Assembly (NCBI GenBank): GCA_026936335.1 | Contig: JAPMXV010000063.1 | Location: forward strand, 62,001-126,000 | Direction of reading: 5' to 3' | From: Mantamonas sphyraenae | Taxonomy: Eukaryota; CRuMs; Mantamonadidae | DNA: 64,000 nucleotides | Shown: positions 30,309-42,012 of the stretch, piece by piece | How positions within the stretch are numbered: the first letter of the stretch is position 1 | Layout: the number at the start of each line of letters is the position of its first letter | Made by a program: the position numbers and the translations under genes | Notes under the pieces: generated by a model | The model's database searches: none | The model's input: the letters and a program-made list of their open reading frames with translations, nothing else | What the model was told of the DNA's origin: nothing

Positions 30309-32023
30309 TCACACCAGCTCACTGGTGCGTGAGCTGCGCGAGCTGGACGAGTCGAGTTCGGTGATGGGAGATGAGCCAATAAAGACAGACATGGGTCGGT
30401 CACGTCCGCCGCTTGTGCTCTTCTTCTTGCTGGTTGCACTGCCGAGGGTCGATTCCGTGGCGAAGCTGCGGTGCGCCTTGAAGGCATCGATCCAGGCCTG
30501 GTGTTCCTCTGCACAGTCTGCTTGGAATTCCCACAGCCGTGTTTGGGTTTCCACGTCGATGGCATGCTTCTTCTTGCCCGCACGGATCGTGGCGTACGTC
30601 AGCGAGAACGACCCCTGCGGGTCGCCTCCCTGGTCTTTGTAATAAAAACACATGCCCGAATCCACTCGGATATACCTTTTCTGCCACTTGCGCATCAGCG
30701 AACCACTCTGGCCGCCCAACTTCTTCAGGAAGCCCTCCCTTGCCTCTGGTCGAGCCACCTCCTCCTCCACGCCGTCCAGGCTCTCTTTCGCATTCCCACT
30801 GTTGCTACTGCTCGACGATGTCCGCTGCTGCTGTGCCTGTGAGTGGCGTGTGTGTCATGTGTATCCACCTGTGCGTCAGTACGTGTGCGTCTACCCGTGT
30901 GTGTGTCCCTGCATGCCAGTCCACGCGGCCCTAAACGAGCCGTGGTCCTCCAAGGCAAAAAAAGGCGGATCCCGCCGCAAACTGGGCCAAAAAGAGGCAA
31001 AAAATCGCCTCGCCCACCCTCATGCTCACCTCCATTTCGCTGCGGATGTCCTCAGACATCGACCTGCCCAGTTCTCCATCGCCTCCCTGCAGCAGTTTGC
31101 CGTTGATCATCTCGCTGCTGGCTCGGCCGCGGTTGTTTGCGTCTGCCAACCGTGCGGCCAGGCTGCTCACGTCCTGCGACCCGCTGCGCATCTTGTCGTT
31201 GCCCCCACCCAGCTGTGCACTCAGAATGGCCTCTTGCGACAAGCCAGCCTCCTTCATCTTGCTCTGCAGCTCCGCATGCGCCGACTCTGATGTCGATGTC
31301 GATGTCGACGACGATGCGTCGCCGCCGATGATCGAAGTCGACGGCGTTGCGCTGCGCTTTGTCGTCGCCGTCGCCAATGCCTCTTCCACCGCCGCACGCG
31401 TTGCCGCCTGTTTCTTACGCCACGCCTGTTTGCCAATCACCCGCACCCCTTCGGGCTCCAGCCATGTCTTCTTCCGTGTCCCTGTGTGATAATAGAAAGG
31501 CAGGTTCTTGCGCGTCCTGTCATGTAACCGCACCCAGCAGCCCTGTGTGCGTTATGTGTGTGTGTGTGTATGGGTGGGTGTGCATGCGTATGTGTGTATG
31601 TGTGCATACATGCATGCGTGTGTGTGTGTGTGTGTGTGTGTGTACGTGTGTGTGAGCGCTGGTCCGTCACCTTTGCTGCGTTTGGTCATTTTTTGCCGCA
31701 GAAGACCCTCTGCGGGCGTGTCTGTGGCCGCAGGGCCTGTGTGTGGCGTTCCCATGTGCCCATGCCGTGTGAAACACACTCACCTGTCTGTCGCTGGAGT
31801 ACACCAGTGTGTTTTTGCCGCCGTCCAGGCTGAGATAGGTGCCTGGCACGTACCCGGTCAGCTCCTCTGCGCCGTGGCCGTTCTGCACAGGTCGAGTCAC
31901 CTTGACCCACCCGCTGTCCTTGATGTCCAGCACCGTCACACGGTCGCCCTTCAACACGGGAATGCAGGACCAGTGGCCCTTGGCAACATAATCGTGCACC
32001 ACCAATGCCTCCTTGTTGGACAT
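30309..32023 (-). CDS. SH3-WW-PH adaptor protein
   Basis: Three exons (31784-32023, 31030-31542, 30309-30836), about 426 residues. Each exon carries one domain. Exon 1 is an SH3 (ALVVHDYVAKGHWSCIPVLK, then SGWVKVT and GYVPGTYLSL). Exon 2 opens with a WW-like motif (CWVRLHDRTRKNLPFYYH, then KKTWLEP) followed by Ser/Thr-rich linker. Exon 3 is a PH domain (REGFLKKLGG, KWQKRYIRV, then LWEFQADCAEEHQAWIDAF). Such modular proteins link phosphoinositides and Pro-rich ligands, typically at membrane-cytoskeleton sites. All splices are phase 0, fitting exon shuffling. The first intron holds a long TG tract. This exact combination is not one I recognise as a named family. Confidence 0.8.
31555..31655. 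repeat. (TG)n microsatellite in an intron
   Basis: Imperfect TG/TGCA tract of about 100 bp on the plus strand, equivalent to CA on the coding strand. It occupies the 3' half of the first intron of the SH3-WW-PH gene. Confidence 0.9.
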
Positions 32024-32113
32024 TGCGGAGCAGAGACGGCGGGAAAGCGTTGCCTCGCTAATCGCTCACCTGTGCCCAAAACAAACGGCCCCTTTTCCTT
32101 CCCACCCACCGCC
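32024..32113. promoter_or_regulatory. Divergent promoter interval, SH3-WW-PH / PPC-LRR
   Basis: 90 bp between divergent start codons. No TATA-like sequence. Confidence 0.35.
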
Positions 32114-35100
32114 ATGGATAGCTTGTTGGCGATGGCCAAGTCGTCGTCCAAGGCGAAACTGATTGAGTTGGAGCCTGAAGAGACGTATGAAGCCGAGGTG
32201 AAGGAGGGCGCGTGGAATCTGTACGCCTTGCACGTGCGTGCGCCGGCAGACATCACCGTGTCCGTGCAACCGCTGGAAGGAGACCCCGACTTGTTTCTCA
32301 AATCGCCCAAGAACCAGTCGCCGATTGCATTGGACAATTACACGTGGAAGAGTGCCGGCGTGGGCGGCGACACCATCTCGGTGTTTTCCACCGACCGCGA
32401 CTTTATGCTCGGCACCTACGTGGTCGGCGTCTACGGCGAAACCGACGCCCAGTACACCATCCGCGTGGACATTGTGTCCGTGAACAAGCTCTACCGCAAC
32501 ATGGTCAAGCTCAGCAATGGCAGCCAGGTCGAGGGCAGCGTCCAACAACATTCCTGGTCCCTCTACACCCTCTACGTCAACATCCCCTCCGACATCACCG
32601 TCAGCGTCATGCCAGTCAAGGGTACGTTCTCCACTCCCCAAACAATTCCACACAACACCCCCCGCATATGCTTCTTCTCCCCATGCCCTCCCCCCCGTGT
32701 GTGCCCATGTTTCGCTGGCGTGGGACGAGTTTGCCCCAAAAAAAGCCTTGCAACCTGGCGAGCAAAAGATGAGCAAACGCCCAAGGAACAAACACGGCCC
32801 CAGACGCTGACACAGCAGTGGAATCACATGTGTATGCCTACTGACGCATGTACACAGGCGACCCGGACCTGTTTGTCAACTCGCCGCGCAACACAAAGGC
32901 GATTTCGTTGGACAACAACACGTGGAAGAGCGCGGCGTTGGGCTCGGACACCATCACCATCTTTGCCACGGACCGTGAATTCTGCCTGGGCACGTTTGTC
33001 ATTGGCGTGTACGGCCAAACCGAGGCCATTTTCATGATCAGCGCCTACGTGGTGCCCGTGACGGCACAGAAGAAGCAGGTGCCTCCCTTGTTTGAGTTGT
33101 GTGCAGAGTCCATCTGGGCCTGGGACAAGGTGCCCACAAGCTCCTTCAAGTCCCTGGAGCCCCAGGCTGTGTCACGTCTCTACGACTTTTACATCCACAG
33201 CCACAAGATGAACCTGTCCCTCTTCAAGGCCCTCAACGCCTCCAGCAATCTGCCCACCGTGACCCTGGACGGCCTGGAGATCGTCGATGACGAGTGGATC
33301 AAAGCCATGGCAGGCAACCAGACGTTGCAAAACATGAACCTTCGTGGCTTGGACGAACTCTCCTCCAAAGCCATGAAGGAGGTGGAAAAGTTCAGCACCC
33401 TGAATCTGGTCTCCATGGACCTCAGCAACACCCGTTCCGTCAGCGACCTGAGCCTCATTGCCGCCCTGGCCTCGTATCCGTACACACTCAAGTCGTTGAC
33501 GTTGGCCTCGTGCACCAAGCTGACCGGCAACGCCTTGCGCAAGGGGGTTGCCGAGTGCCAATCGCTCACCTCCCTGGACATTTCCAACATCCGCAACATC
33601 CAGGACGACGATCTCAAGGCCATTGGTTCCCTGGGCAATCTCACAAGCCTCAACATTGCACGCACGGGCTGTGGCGGCGAGGGCATCCTTGCCTTGAGCG
33701 GTCTGACCGGGTTGAAAGTCCTCGACACGCAGGGGTGCGTGTCGTCGTTTGTGTCGGACGTCATGAGCACCATTTGCACCTTTGACGCCCTGGAATCGTT
33801 GGGGCTGGCCAGTGCACGCATCAACGACGACCATCTGATGGGACTCATTGCCTTGCCCAACCTGGCACGGCTGGACCTCAGCGAAACCACCATTACCAAC
33901 GAGGCGATGAGTCTGATCAAGGAAATGCCGGCGCTGACGTATCTGAACCTGACGCGCACGCGTGTGAGCGACATCAATCCCATCGGGGCGTTGGGATCGT
34001 TGCAAACCCTGCTGCTGTCCAACACCAAGGTGGAGAGTGGCGGCGACGTCGACTGTCTCAAGGACATGCAATCGCTGACGGAACTGGATCTGTCGAATTG
34101 CGAAATCAAAGACAGCGTCATCTTCCGCCTGGAGGGCCTGCAGAATCTGCACAAGCTCAATGTGGCCAACAACCGCACCCTCAGTGACCGTGCCATGTTC
34201 ACCCTGGCCAAGGGGGTCCCTGTCCTCGCCTCGCTGGACATCCAAAACACAAATGTGACCAAGATGGGCCTGTCGTGGCTCAACTCGTTGGACAAGCTGA
34301 CGGAACTGAAGCTGAGTCACCAGAGCGGCGCCAAAGCAGGCGTGCCCGGCGAGGCACTCACGGCTGTGGCCCAACTCCACAGGCTCACCTCGTTGGAATT
34401 GCTGGACGGACGCATCAGCGACGACGACGTGATGGTGTTGTCGTCGCTGCAGTCGCTGAAGCACCTCAAGTTGGAACGGTCGCGCATCCAACACTCCACC
34501 GTGGCACAGCTGCGTGCCTCCATCGAAACCCTGACCGACTTTGAACTCGTGGGCCAATTGGCACAGACCGTGCGTCTGGTCTCGTCCACCATCCAGGCCT
34601 CGTCTGCCCTCAAGGCGATGAAGAAGAAGACCGACGAGAAGCGCAAGGCCGAAGACAAGAAGAAGGAGAAGGTGAGCATGAAGGACGTGGCATCAGCCAA
34701 GGTGGCCGCGTCCAAGTTGTCCAAACGAGGCAGTACAGGAGGAGGAAGCAGCAGCAGCAAGGCAAGCGGCTCGTCTTCATCGCCGTCGTCGCGTCGCTCG
34801 TCGTCGCCTGCCAGCACGAAATCCAGTGGCAGCAGTGGCAGTGGCAGTGGCAGCCGACGTGGCAGCTCACGAAGTATGGCCGCGGTTGTGACGGCCAAGG
34901 GGGCAGCCAAAAAGGTGAAGGAGGGGTCGAAACGCAAGGGAAGCACGTCGTCGACGGGCAGCGTCAAAAAGAGCAGCAGTGGCTCGAGTGGCAAGAAGAG
35001 CAGCAGTGGAAGCAGCAGCAAGAAGGGAAGCAGCAAAAAGAGCAGCAGCAGCGGTGGCAGTGCCAAGAAAAAGTCATCCACGTCGTCACGCAGCAGCAGC

Positions 35101-35526
35101 CGTGCCAGCCGCAGGAGCAGGACGTCCACCAACGATGATGACGACGAGGACGAACAGCAAAACGAAGACATGACCGAGGATGAGGAAGCAGCGGCAGCGG
35201 CGTTGCGCGAGGTGGAGGAGGAGGGTGAAGACACGGAAGGGGACGATACAGAAGGGGAGGACACAGAGGCAGACGATGAGGATGGCACAGATGCAGATGA
35301 AGGCGAAACGGGCACAGAAGACGAGGATGAGAGCAACCCATCGACACCCACGTCCATGTTCTCGCTGTCCACAGGCTTTGCCTCGTCGTCGGATCGGCTG
35401 CGCAGCTCACGCGATTCCATGTCCTCGCAGGGCTCCTCAGACTCGTTGATCAGCAAACCGGCGGCACCCAGTCTGCACAACACACCCAAAGAGAAGGACC
35501 GTTTCTCACGCTGGGGCAAGCGATGA
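32114..35526 (+). CDS. Two PPC-like beta domains plus leucine-rich repeats
   Basis: Exons 32114-32621 and 32858-35526 give about 1058 residues. Residues 25-120 and about 135-225 are two related beta domains, each with ITVSVxP-(L/V)xGDPDLF then LDNxTWKSA and GTYVVGVYG/GTFVIGVYG, resembling bacterial pre-peptidase C-terminal (PPC) domains. About 15 leucine-rich repeats follow (for example LTSLDISNIRNIQDDDLKAI, LARLDLSETTITNEAMSLI). They are of the cysteine-containing/AMN1-like length and fill residues 260-650. The tail is Ser/Lys-rich then strongly acidic, ending in a basic patch. There is no signal peptide, so the protein is probably cytosolic. The intron interrupts the second PPC domain exactly before GDPDLF. 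The function is unknown. Confidence 0.82.
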
Positions 35527-35539
35527 TGAGTGAATGAAC

Positions 35540-35541
35540 CA

Positions 35542-35571
<30 letters not shown>
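35540..35571 (+). repeat. (ATG)10-type trinucleotide repeat upstream of the F-BAR gene
   Basis: A run of ATG triplets right after the PPC-LRR stop, in frame with the next gene. It offers many possible start codons, so translation start choice for the F-BAR protein is ambiguous. Confidence 0.85.
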
Positions 35572-35572
<1 letters not shown>

Positions 35573-35616
35573 GTGAGTGGGAGGAGGCACGCGACGCAAC
35601 ACACAACACTTCGGCC

Positions 35617-38600
35617 ATGTTTGCGGATCTGTTGGTGAGTGTGCAATGTTGTGCAAGAGCCAACAATGAACCACAGTGCTTTTCGCATGGGGCTAAGGAT
35701 GCCGTCGGAGATACTTGATGACTGACACTGTGTGTGCTGTGTGCGTGTGTGTGCAGACGCAATTTGACGAGGTGGCGTCTTACACAGAGACGCAGCTGGA
35801 GTACAGCAAGCAAGTGAGCGTGTTTGTGCGCAAACTTGCTCGTATAGAGCTGTTCTACGGACGCGAGCTGACGAAGCTGAGTGAACGCTTCGAGAAGAGC
35901 GAAAAGGAGGCGCAGCTGTGAGTGGGAGTGTGTCGGACGTTTTCGACGTTGCAAGCGTGGTGTGGCTGACACACAGGGCAATGGGCTTCCACACATGTGC
36001 CATATGGACGGCGTTGGTGCGTTGCTACACATGGATGGGATGTGGACGACATACGTGCTATTGCACAGCGCGGAGGAGTGCTCGTTTGTGGCTGGGTGGC
36101 TGGATTTGCTCGAGGCGGTGGCCGAAAGCGGCAGGGTGCACGAAAACACAGGCGCACAGCTGCAGGACGGAGTGGGTGCACAGCTGGAGTTGCTCAACAA
36201 GCGTGGCCATCAACAAGGCTACAAGGTAGGCGATGGAATGGGAGGGTGAATGAGTGTAGATGGCAGGCTGGAGCGAAAAAACCACCGCCGGCGACTGACA
36301 CACACACGTTTGCTCAGTACATCTCCGAGGGCAAGCAGCTCCTGGAACAACTGGAGGAGGAAAAGGCGCATGTGACGAGTTGCGAAAAGGCGTACTACCA
36401 ACAGCTGCGTAATGTGGAGGTGAGTGTGTGCGCAGCGATGGCGTGCGAGCGAGAAGAGGGGAAAGGGTGTGTGCAATCCGTTGCCACCATCCCAACACCG
36501 CCGCCCCCCCCTCACCCTCTTTCCCCCGTCCCACCCCTTTCCTCTTCACAGCGTCTGGGACAGCAATTGAAGGAGACCCTGGAGGAGAACGAGAAGCACC
36601 GTGCGGTGGTGGCACGTGCGGAGGAAGAGTCCAAGGCAAAACGAGCGGCGTACGAGGAGGCGTTGGCGGCGGCCAGCACGCTGCACGCACGCGTGTACGA
36701 CGAGACAAAGGGTCTGCCGTCGATTCTGGATACAATGCAGACATTGGTGGAAGGAAGTGGCCAGTTTATGCAACAGAAGCTGCAGGCGACGGAGGCGGCT
36801 GTGCGAGAGGGTCTGCAGGCACACACGGCGACGCTGGAACAGTGGATGAGTGCCACAGAACGCATGGACACGCAAGGCGACTCGGAAGCGCTGGTGGCAC
36901 GTGTGTTGCAGGCATCGGGTCGTGAGGCAGGGTATGTGCCGCCTGCGGCCGAGTTTCGTGCGTACGAAGCCTATGTGGCCGCTCGCAACGAGGCAGCACA
37001 GGAGGAGATGCAACAGGCGTGTGTGGAACTGGCAGCCAGTGTTCCCGAGAACCATCCCAAGATTGGCGAGCGTGTGGATGCGCCTGGACGCTCGCTGGTG
37101 CGCCGTGGGTTGGTGAACAAGGTGAATCGAGGCCGCGTGGGACGGCGTACCTTGTACCTGTTCAACGACGTCCTGGTCATTGCCAGTGCCGAGGGCCAGT
37201 ATCGCAACAGTGTGCGTGTGGAATTCCTTGCGGTGCCGGTGAGCGGGGAGGTGGGCGAGCGCGCACGCTACTTTGACGTGGTCGACGTCGACTCCATGCG
37301 TGAGTACACGTTTGTGGCCGACAGTGTGGCCGAGAAGCGCGCTTGGGTGGATGCCATGTCGCAGGCGGTCAACGACCTGTTGGTGGAGACGACGGTGGCG
37401 ACGGCGCTGGCAAACGCACGTCGCGTGCACGCAGGCGCTCAAGCAGTGGCACAGCTTCTGGACGAGCGTGCCACCTGGTTCAACTACCGAAGCATGGACG
37501 AGTACGAGTATGCACTGGACGATGAGGATCTGCGAGTGGCCGAGGAGTGGCGACGCAAGCAAGAGGGTGCGGACGACGACGACGAAGCCCCGCAGCAGGA
37601 CCAGCAGCAGACAGGGGACGTCGATGAGGTGCCCGTGGAGGATGACACCCCCGTGGCACACGAAGCCATTGTGCTTGCAGAGGATGAGGGTGTGGAGGAG
37701 CAGGAGGAGCAGGAGCAACAGGGTCAGGTGGAGGAACAGGAGGAGGAACAGGAACAGGAACGTGGTGAAGAAGGAGAAACCACAAGTGGGGCTGAGGATG
37801 AGCAAGGTGTGGCCAACAGCAACGAGGGTGAGGAGCAGGACCAGGAGCAGCCGCAGGATGAGGAGGATGCACAACCGGGTGAGGGTGAGGCAGAAGAGCC
37901 CGTGGCGGAGGAGGAGGACGACGACGACCGCAGGGTAGACACCAGCGAGGTGGACATGGAAGGAGCGGGTGTGTTTGACGAACCAGCAAGCGGTGGCAGC
38001 CACGACGACCGCGTGGAAGGCACGCGTCAAGGATTGGTGGAATTCACCCTGCAGAGTGTCACCACGGTGCCGCGACGTCCCAAGCGCCATGCACCTTACC
38101 CGCCGGACAACAGTGGAGTCAAGCCACTGGACCGCTATGCCTTTGCGTACAACTGGGCGCGTGCGGATGCCCTGCAGGTGCAAGCCAAGCAGCTGGACGC
38201 CATGGTTGCCGCATGCATCGAGGTGGTGGAAACACGTGTGGTGGATCAGCTGGCTGACAGGCAGCTGAACGAGCTGGAACAACGCACCTCGGAGTTGCAT
38301 CTCATCCTGCGCCAACTGTGGGCGTGCATCGAGGATGCGTTTGCCAAACTCGAGGTGGAAATGGGCAACAACGAACAGGACGTGGAGGATCTCATGGCCA
38401 GCCATCGTCTTGAAGTGGGTGATGCCCAAGGTGTACCCACGCTCGATCGTCTGCAAACCTACCTGGACGAACATCGCCAGGCTCGCAAGCAGCTCATGGC
38501 ACGTGCCGCAGAATTGCAGGAGGTGCGACGTGCCACACGCATCCGCACAGTCGCCAGCAAGGCGGTGGGGATGCAATCCAGGGACGAGACGGATGGAGGT

Positions 38601-39056
38601 GACGCACAGGAGGAGGAGGAGGAGGAAGAGGACGACGTGGACGTTGGCTTCAACAGCGACACCATCTTGGCCAGTGCAATGGCCACGTTGGCCACAGGCA
38701 TGGGGGGACCCATCACACAGCAGGAAGCCGACAGTGAGATTGAGGCGGAAATGGAAGCGGAACGGCTGCGTACGCTGGGCGACGACATTTACCTGCCGCC
38801 AGGGTACCGCAATCTGGAGGCAAGTGCACAGATCTACAGGCAGAGACTGTTGGATCTGCAGATTGGATTGGATCTGGAAACAGATAGTGATTTGAGTCTG
38901 TCGGGCCACGAGGGGGCACTCAGTGACGAGGATGACGAGTACGACGAGGACGGCGAGGAGCTTCCGGAGGATGACGAGGACGGCACACTCAAGGCACGCG
39001 AGGAGTTGCCCCAATCGTTCCAGCTGATGCTGCAGGCAGTGGGCAATGTGTTGTGA
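35617..39056 (+). CDS. F-BAR and PH domain protein
   Basis: Five exons (35617-35634, 35757-35917, 36069-36225, 36318-36419, 36552-39056) give about 980 residues. I chose the ATG at 35617 because MFADLLTQFDEVASYTETQL then RIELFYGRELTKLSERF aligns with the start of F-BAR/FCH domains; an upstream in-frame run of ATGs would add up to 29 residues. F-BAR helices continue across four introns (AEECSFVAGWLDLLEAVAES, KQLLEQLEEEKAHVTSCEKA). A PH domain follows (SLVRRGLVNKVNRGRVG, RTLYLFNDVLVIAS, EKRAWVDAMSQAV), then a long acidic Gln/Glu linker and a helical C-terminus. F-BAR proteins bend and tubulate membrane in endocytosis and actin assembly. There is no SH3 domain. Intron acceptors repeatedly show CTGACAC. 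Confidence 0.85.
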
Positions 39057-39153
39057 TGGGTGTGAGGTGTGAGGTGGGTGAGTGGTTGGGGAGGGGACTC
39101 AAAAACAATGAAACCATTGCGCAGCAGCGCTGGGCAAACCACCGAAACTGCGA

Positions 39154-41089
39154 ATGAGCACCACCACGGGACAGAGCAGCCAACAGGGCAGCAAGGCAAA
39201 CAGCAACACGGACGAGGTGTTGGAACAGCTGATCACCAAGCTTGAGGAAGGTGCCAGCGACGACGTGCTCAACTCCCAGCAGCTGGCCACCGAGTTTGTT
39301 GCCACGCACCAAGCCGTCGTCGGTGCAATCATGTCCCTCCAGGCACGGGAATGCATTGTGTGCACCACCAAGAGTGCGTTCTTCCATGTCGCCTTTGCCA
39401 TGCCATCATCATCATCATCATCATCATCATTGCCATCCACCCACGCTTGCCTCGTTGTTTTCTCCGTCCGTTCCTGACTTGCGCGAGATCCGTTCCCCCC
39501 AATTGCCGGCTGGCTGACGCATGTTTGCAGAGGTGGGCGTCTGGTCCCTCACCGACGAGGGCGCAAGCTACCTCGAGACGGGCTCGCCCGAGTTTCAGGT
39601 GTACAACCATGTCGGTGCCGAGGGCTGCACAATGGATGACCTCAAGGTAAGCCAGGTGTGGGTGGCTTAGTGCGAGCGAGGGTGCAACATGCTCACCCGC
39701 GATGCGTTCCGCGTTTTCCTCCAGGCCCTGGGCAAGGTGGGCAAGATTGGCATGTCGCAGGCGATGTCACAAAAGATGATCCGCAAGGACAAGGAGTCGG
39801 GCAAACTGCTGCAGGTGGTAAGTGTGCCCACCACGGGGGAGTGGAGTGGCCTGTGCGCCATTCGCCGAAAACCCTCTGGGCGAAGGGGAACAACCCTGGG
39901 CGCAGCGGAGTACACAGGGTCGGCAGAAGGAACTGACACACACGAGGGGATGTGCATGGTGCCCTCATACACACGTGTACAGGAGAGCGGGTGCGAAGAC
40001 ACGACAGTGACGCAGCTGAAGGCGGTGGAGAGCGGGGAGGCGGATTCGCTGGGAGACAAGACGCTCAAACTGCTGAAGAAGCGCAAGATGGTTGCATTCC
40101 AGGAGTCCAAGTTCTTTGAAATTGCACGGGGATCGCGTTTCAACAAGATCCGCCAGACGGATTTGGCAGATTTGACGCAGGAGCAGCTGCAGAGCGGGGT
40201 GTGGAAGGACACGGACAACTACAAGAAGTACAACTTCAACGCCAAGGGGGAAAAGACTCAGGGGGGTTACTTGCACCCGCTGCTCAAGGTGCGTGCGGAG
40301 TACCGCAAGATTTTCCTGAACATGGGCTTTGAGGAGATGCCGACGAACAACTTTGTGGAGAGTTCGTTCTGGAACTTTGACGCGCTGTTCCAGCCGCAAC
40401 AGCACCCGGCACGCGATGCACACGACACCTTCTTTGTGTCGGACCCGGAAACGACGCAGGAAATCCCCGAGGATTATCTGGAGCGTGTCAAGGCGACGCA
40501 CGAGAGCGGCGGGTACGGCTCGATTGGCTGGCGGTACGACTGGAGCGAGCAGGTGAGCCGTACAAACATCCTCAGGACACACACGACGGCGGTGTCGTCG
40601 CGCATGCTGTATGCACTGGCACAGCAGGAGGAATTTACGCCGAAGAAGTACTTTAGCATCGACCGTGTGTTCCGCAACGAGGCCATGGACCAGACCCACC
40701 TGGCTGAGTTCCATCAGATCGAAGGGTTGATTGCAGACTACGATCTCACCCTGGCCGACCTCATTGGCGCCATCAACAACTTCTTCCAGTTTGTGGGCGT
40801 GCACAAGATCCGCTTCAAGCCCGCGTACAACCCGTACACCGAACCCAGCATGGAGATCTTTGGCTATCACGAGGAGCTTGGCAAGTGGGTGGAAATCGGC
40901 AACAGTGGCATGTTCCGTCCGGAGATGCTGCGTCCCATGGGCCTGCCCGAGAACGTCCGTGTCATCGCATGGGGTCTCTCCCTCGAGCGTCCCACCATGA
41001 TCAAGTACGAGATCAACAACATCCGCGACCTGTTTGGCCACAAGGTCAGCACCCAGTTCATCGAGGGCAACCCCATCTGCCGTCTGTGA
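39154..41089 (+). CDS. Phenylalanine-tRNA ligase alpha subunit (cytosolic)
   Basis: Exons 39154-39373, 39531-39646, 39725-39817 and 39983-41089 give 511 residues, typical for eukaryotic PheRS alpha. The N-terminal winged-helix part reads across splices as [20 protein letters not shown] then [15 protein letters not shown]. The class II core has [18 protein letters not shown], the motif 2 region [40 protein letters not shown] and the motif 3 sequence [12 protein letters not shown]. It pairs with a beta subunit, not in this window, as an alpha2-beta2 enzyme charging tRNA-Phe. Exon 1 uses a GTGCGT donor, weaker than the others but used elsewhere in this window. The third intron has CTGACACACACG. 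Confidence 0.95.
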
Positions 41090-41274
41090 GTGGAAGGAGA
41101 CGACGGAAGGAGACGACAATAGAGGGAATCACACATGTTTCAGGAACAACTGGTCCGTTGGGATTGACTGAATGGCGTGTGAGTTGCAGAGGCAGAGTGG
41201 GATGTCTCCACTGATGTTCCATGTTCCTCCCCTTCCGCAAGGGGAGCCACAATAACACACGCACACACACGTCC

Positions 41275-41862
41275 ATGATCCAATCCAACCACCTGTGCGT
41301 GGCATGTGTGCTGTTCATCCTGGGCATCCTGTCCATGGACATCAACTTTGACATGGTGGCGCTGGAAGACGCCGCAACCGCCGATCTGCAAGGAATCGCC
41401 TTTTACTACGCCAGAATGACCACAGAACGACCGGAAATCCTGACGTGGATTCCCATGATGGTTACCGGGACGCTACTCCTTCTTTTGTTTGCTCGCACGA
41501 TGTCCATGTGGAAAGTGCTGCGATCTTCCAAGCTGGAATTCCAAATCACCGACCTCAAGATGGCCCTGGGCTTGGAGGTCACTCTGGCCCAGCTTATCTA
41601 CCACAAGCTGAGCATCGACTGGTGGATGAAGCCAGCCGAGCGAGAGCTGGTGGCATTGATCCGGGAAGCCAGCAGTGTGGAAAAGGTGCGCTCTCAGGCG
41701 TTGGAAATCCTGCACAGCATCCTTTCCATGCACCTGTGGATGGTGGCTGGCCTTGTCGTTGTGGTGTTGTGCCAGATGGGTTCGGCCTACCTCACTGGCG
41801 GCAGTGCAGAGCTGCTGTGGTCGCAAGGCCCACGTCAGAGGGGCCGTTCCAAGCGCGACTAG
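41275..41862 (+). CDS. Small membrane protein, unrecognised
   Basis: Intronless 195-residue ORF; an in-frame ATG at 41221 would add 18 residues. Hydrophobic segments: CVACVLFILGILSM near the N-terminus, ILTWIPMMVTGTLLLLLFA and HLWMVAGLVVVVLCQMGSAY. An amphipathic, charged middle (residues 80-150) lies between the last two, and the C-tail is short and basic. I do not recognise the family. Close spacing to neighbours on both sides and the clear membrane pattern support a real gene. An ER or mitochondrial membrane location is possible but not shown. Confidence 0.6.
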   Translation: MIQSNHLCVACVLFILGILSMDINFDMVALEDAATADLQGIAFYYARMTTERPEILTWIPMMVTGTLLLLLFARTMSMWKVLRSSKLEFQITDLKMALGLEVTLAQLIYHKLSIDWWMKPAERELVALIREASSVEKVRSQALEILHSILSMHLWMVAGLVVVVLCQMGSAYLTGGSAELLWSQGPRQRGRSKRD

Positions 41863-42012
41863 GGCATGTGTGTGTGTGTGTGGATGGATGGATGTGTGGG
41901 TGTGGCGTGTGTGCGTGGGTGGGTTTTGGAATCCAATGCAGCAGCACGTTGGGAGAGAGCGATGAACTCCCGCAGCAGCAACCATCGAAAGCACCCTCTC
42001 TCTTCCTCCACC

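Noticed and set aside
33172-34557. 461-residue minus-strand ORF opposite the LRR array
   Set aside because: Repeating Gln/His pattern is the mirror of the LRR codons.
36971-39014. 822-residue minus-strand ORF opposite the F-BAR gene
   Set aside because: His/Leu/Val-rich complement of a Glu/Gln-rich coding strand; the plus strand has clear F-BAR and PH domains.
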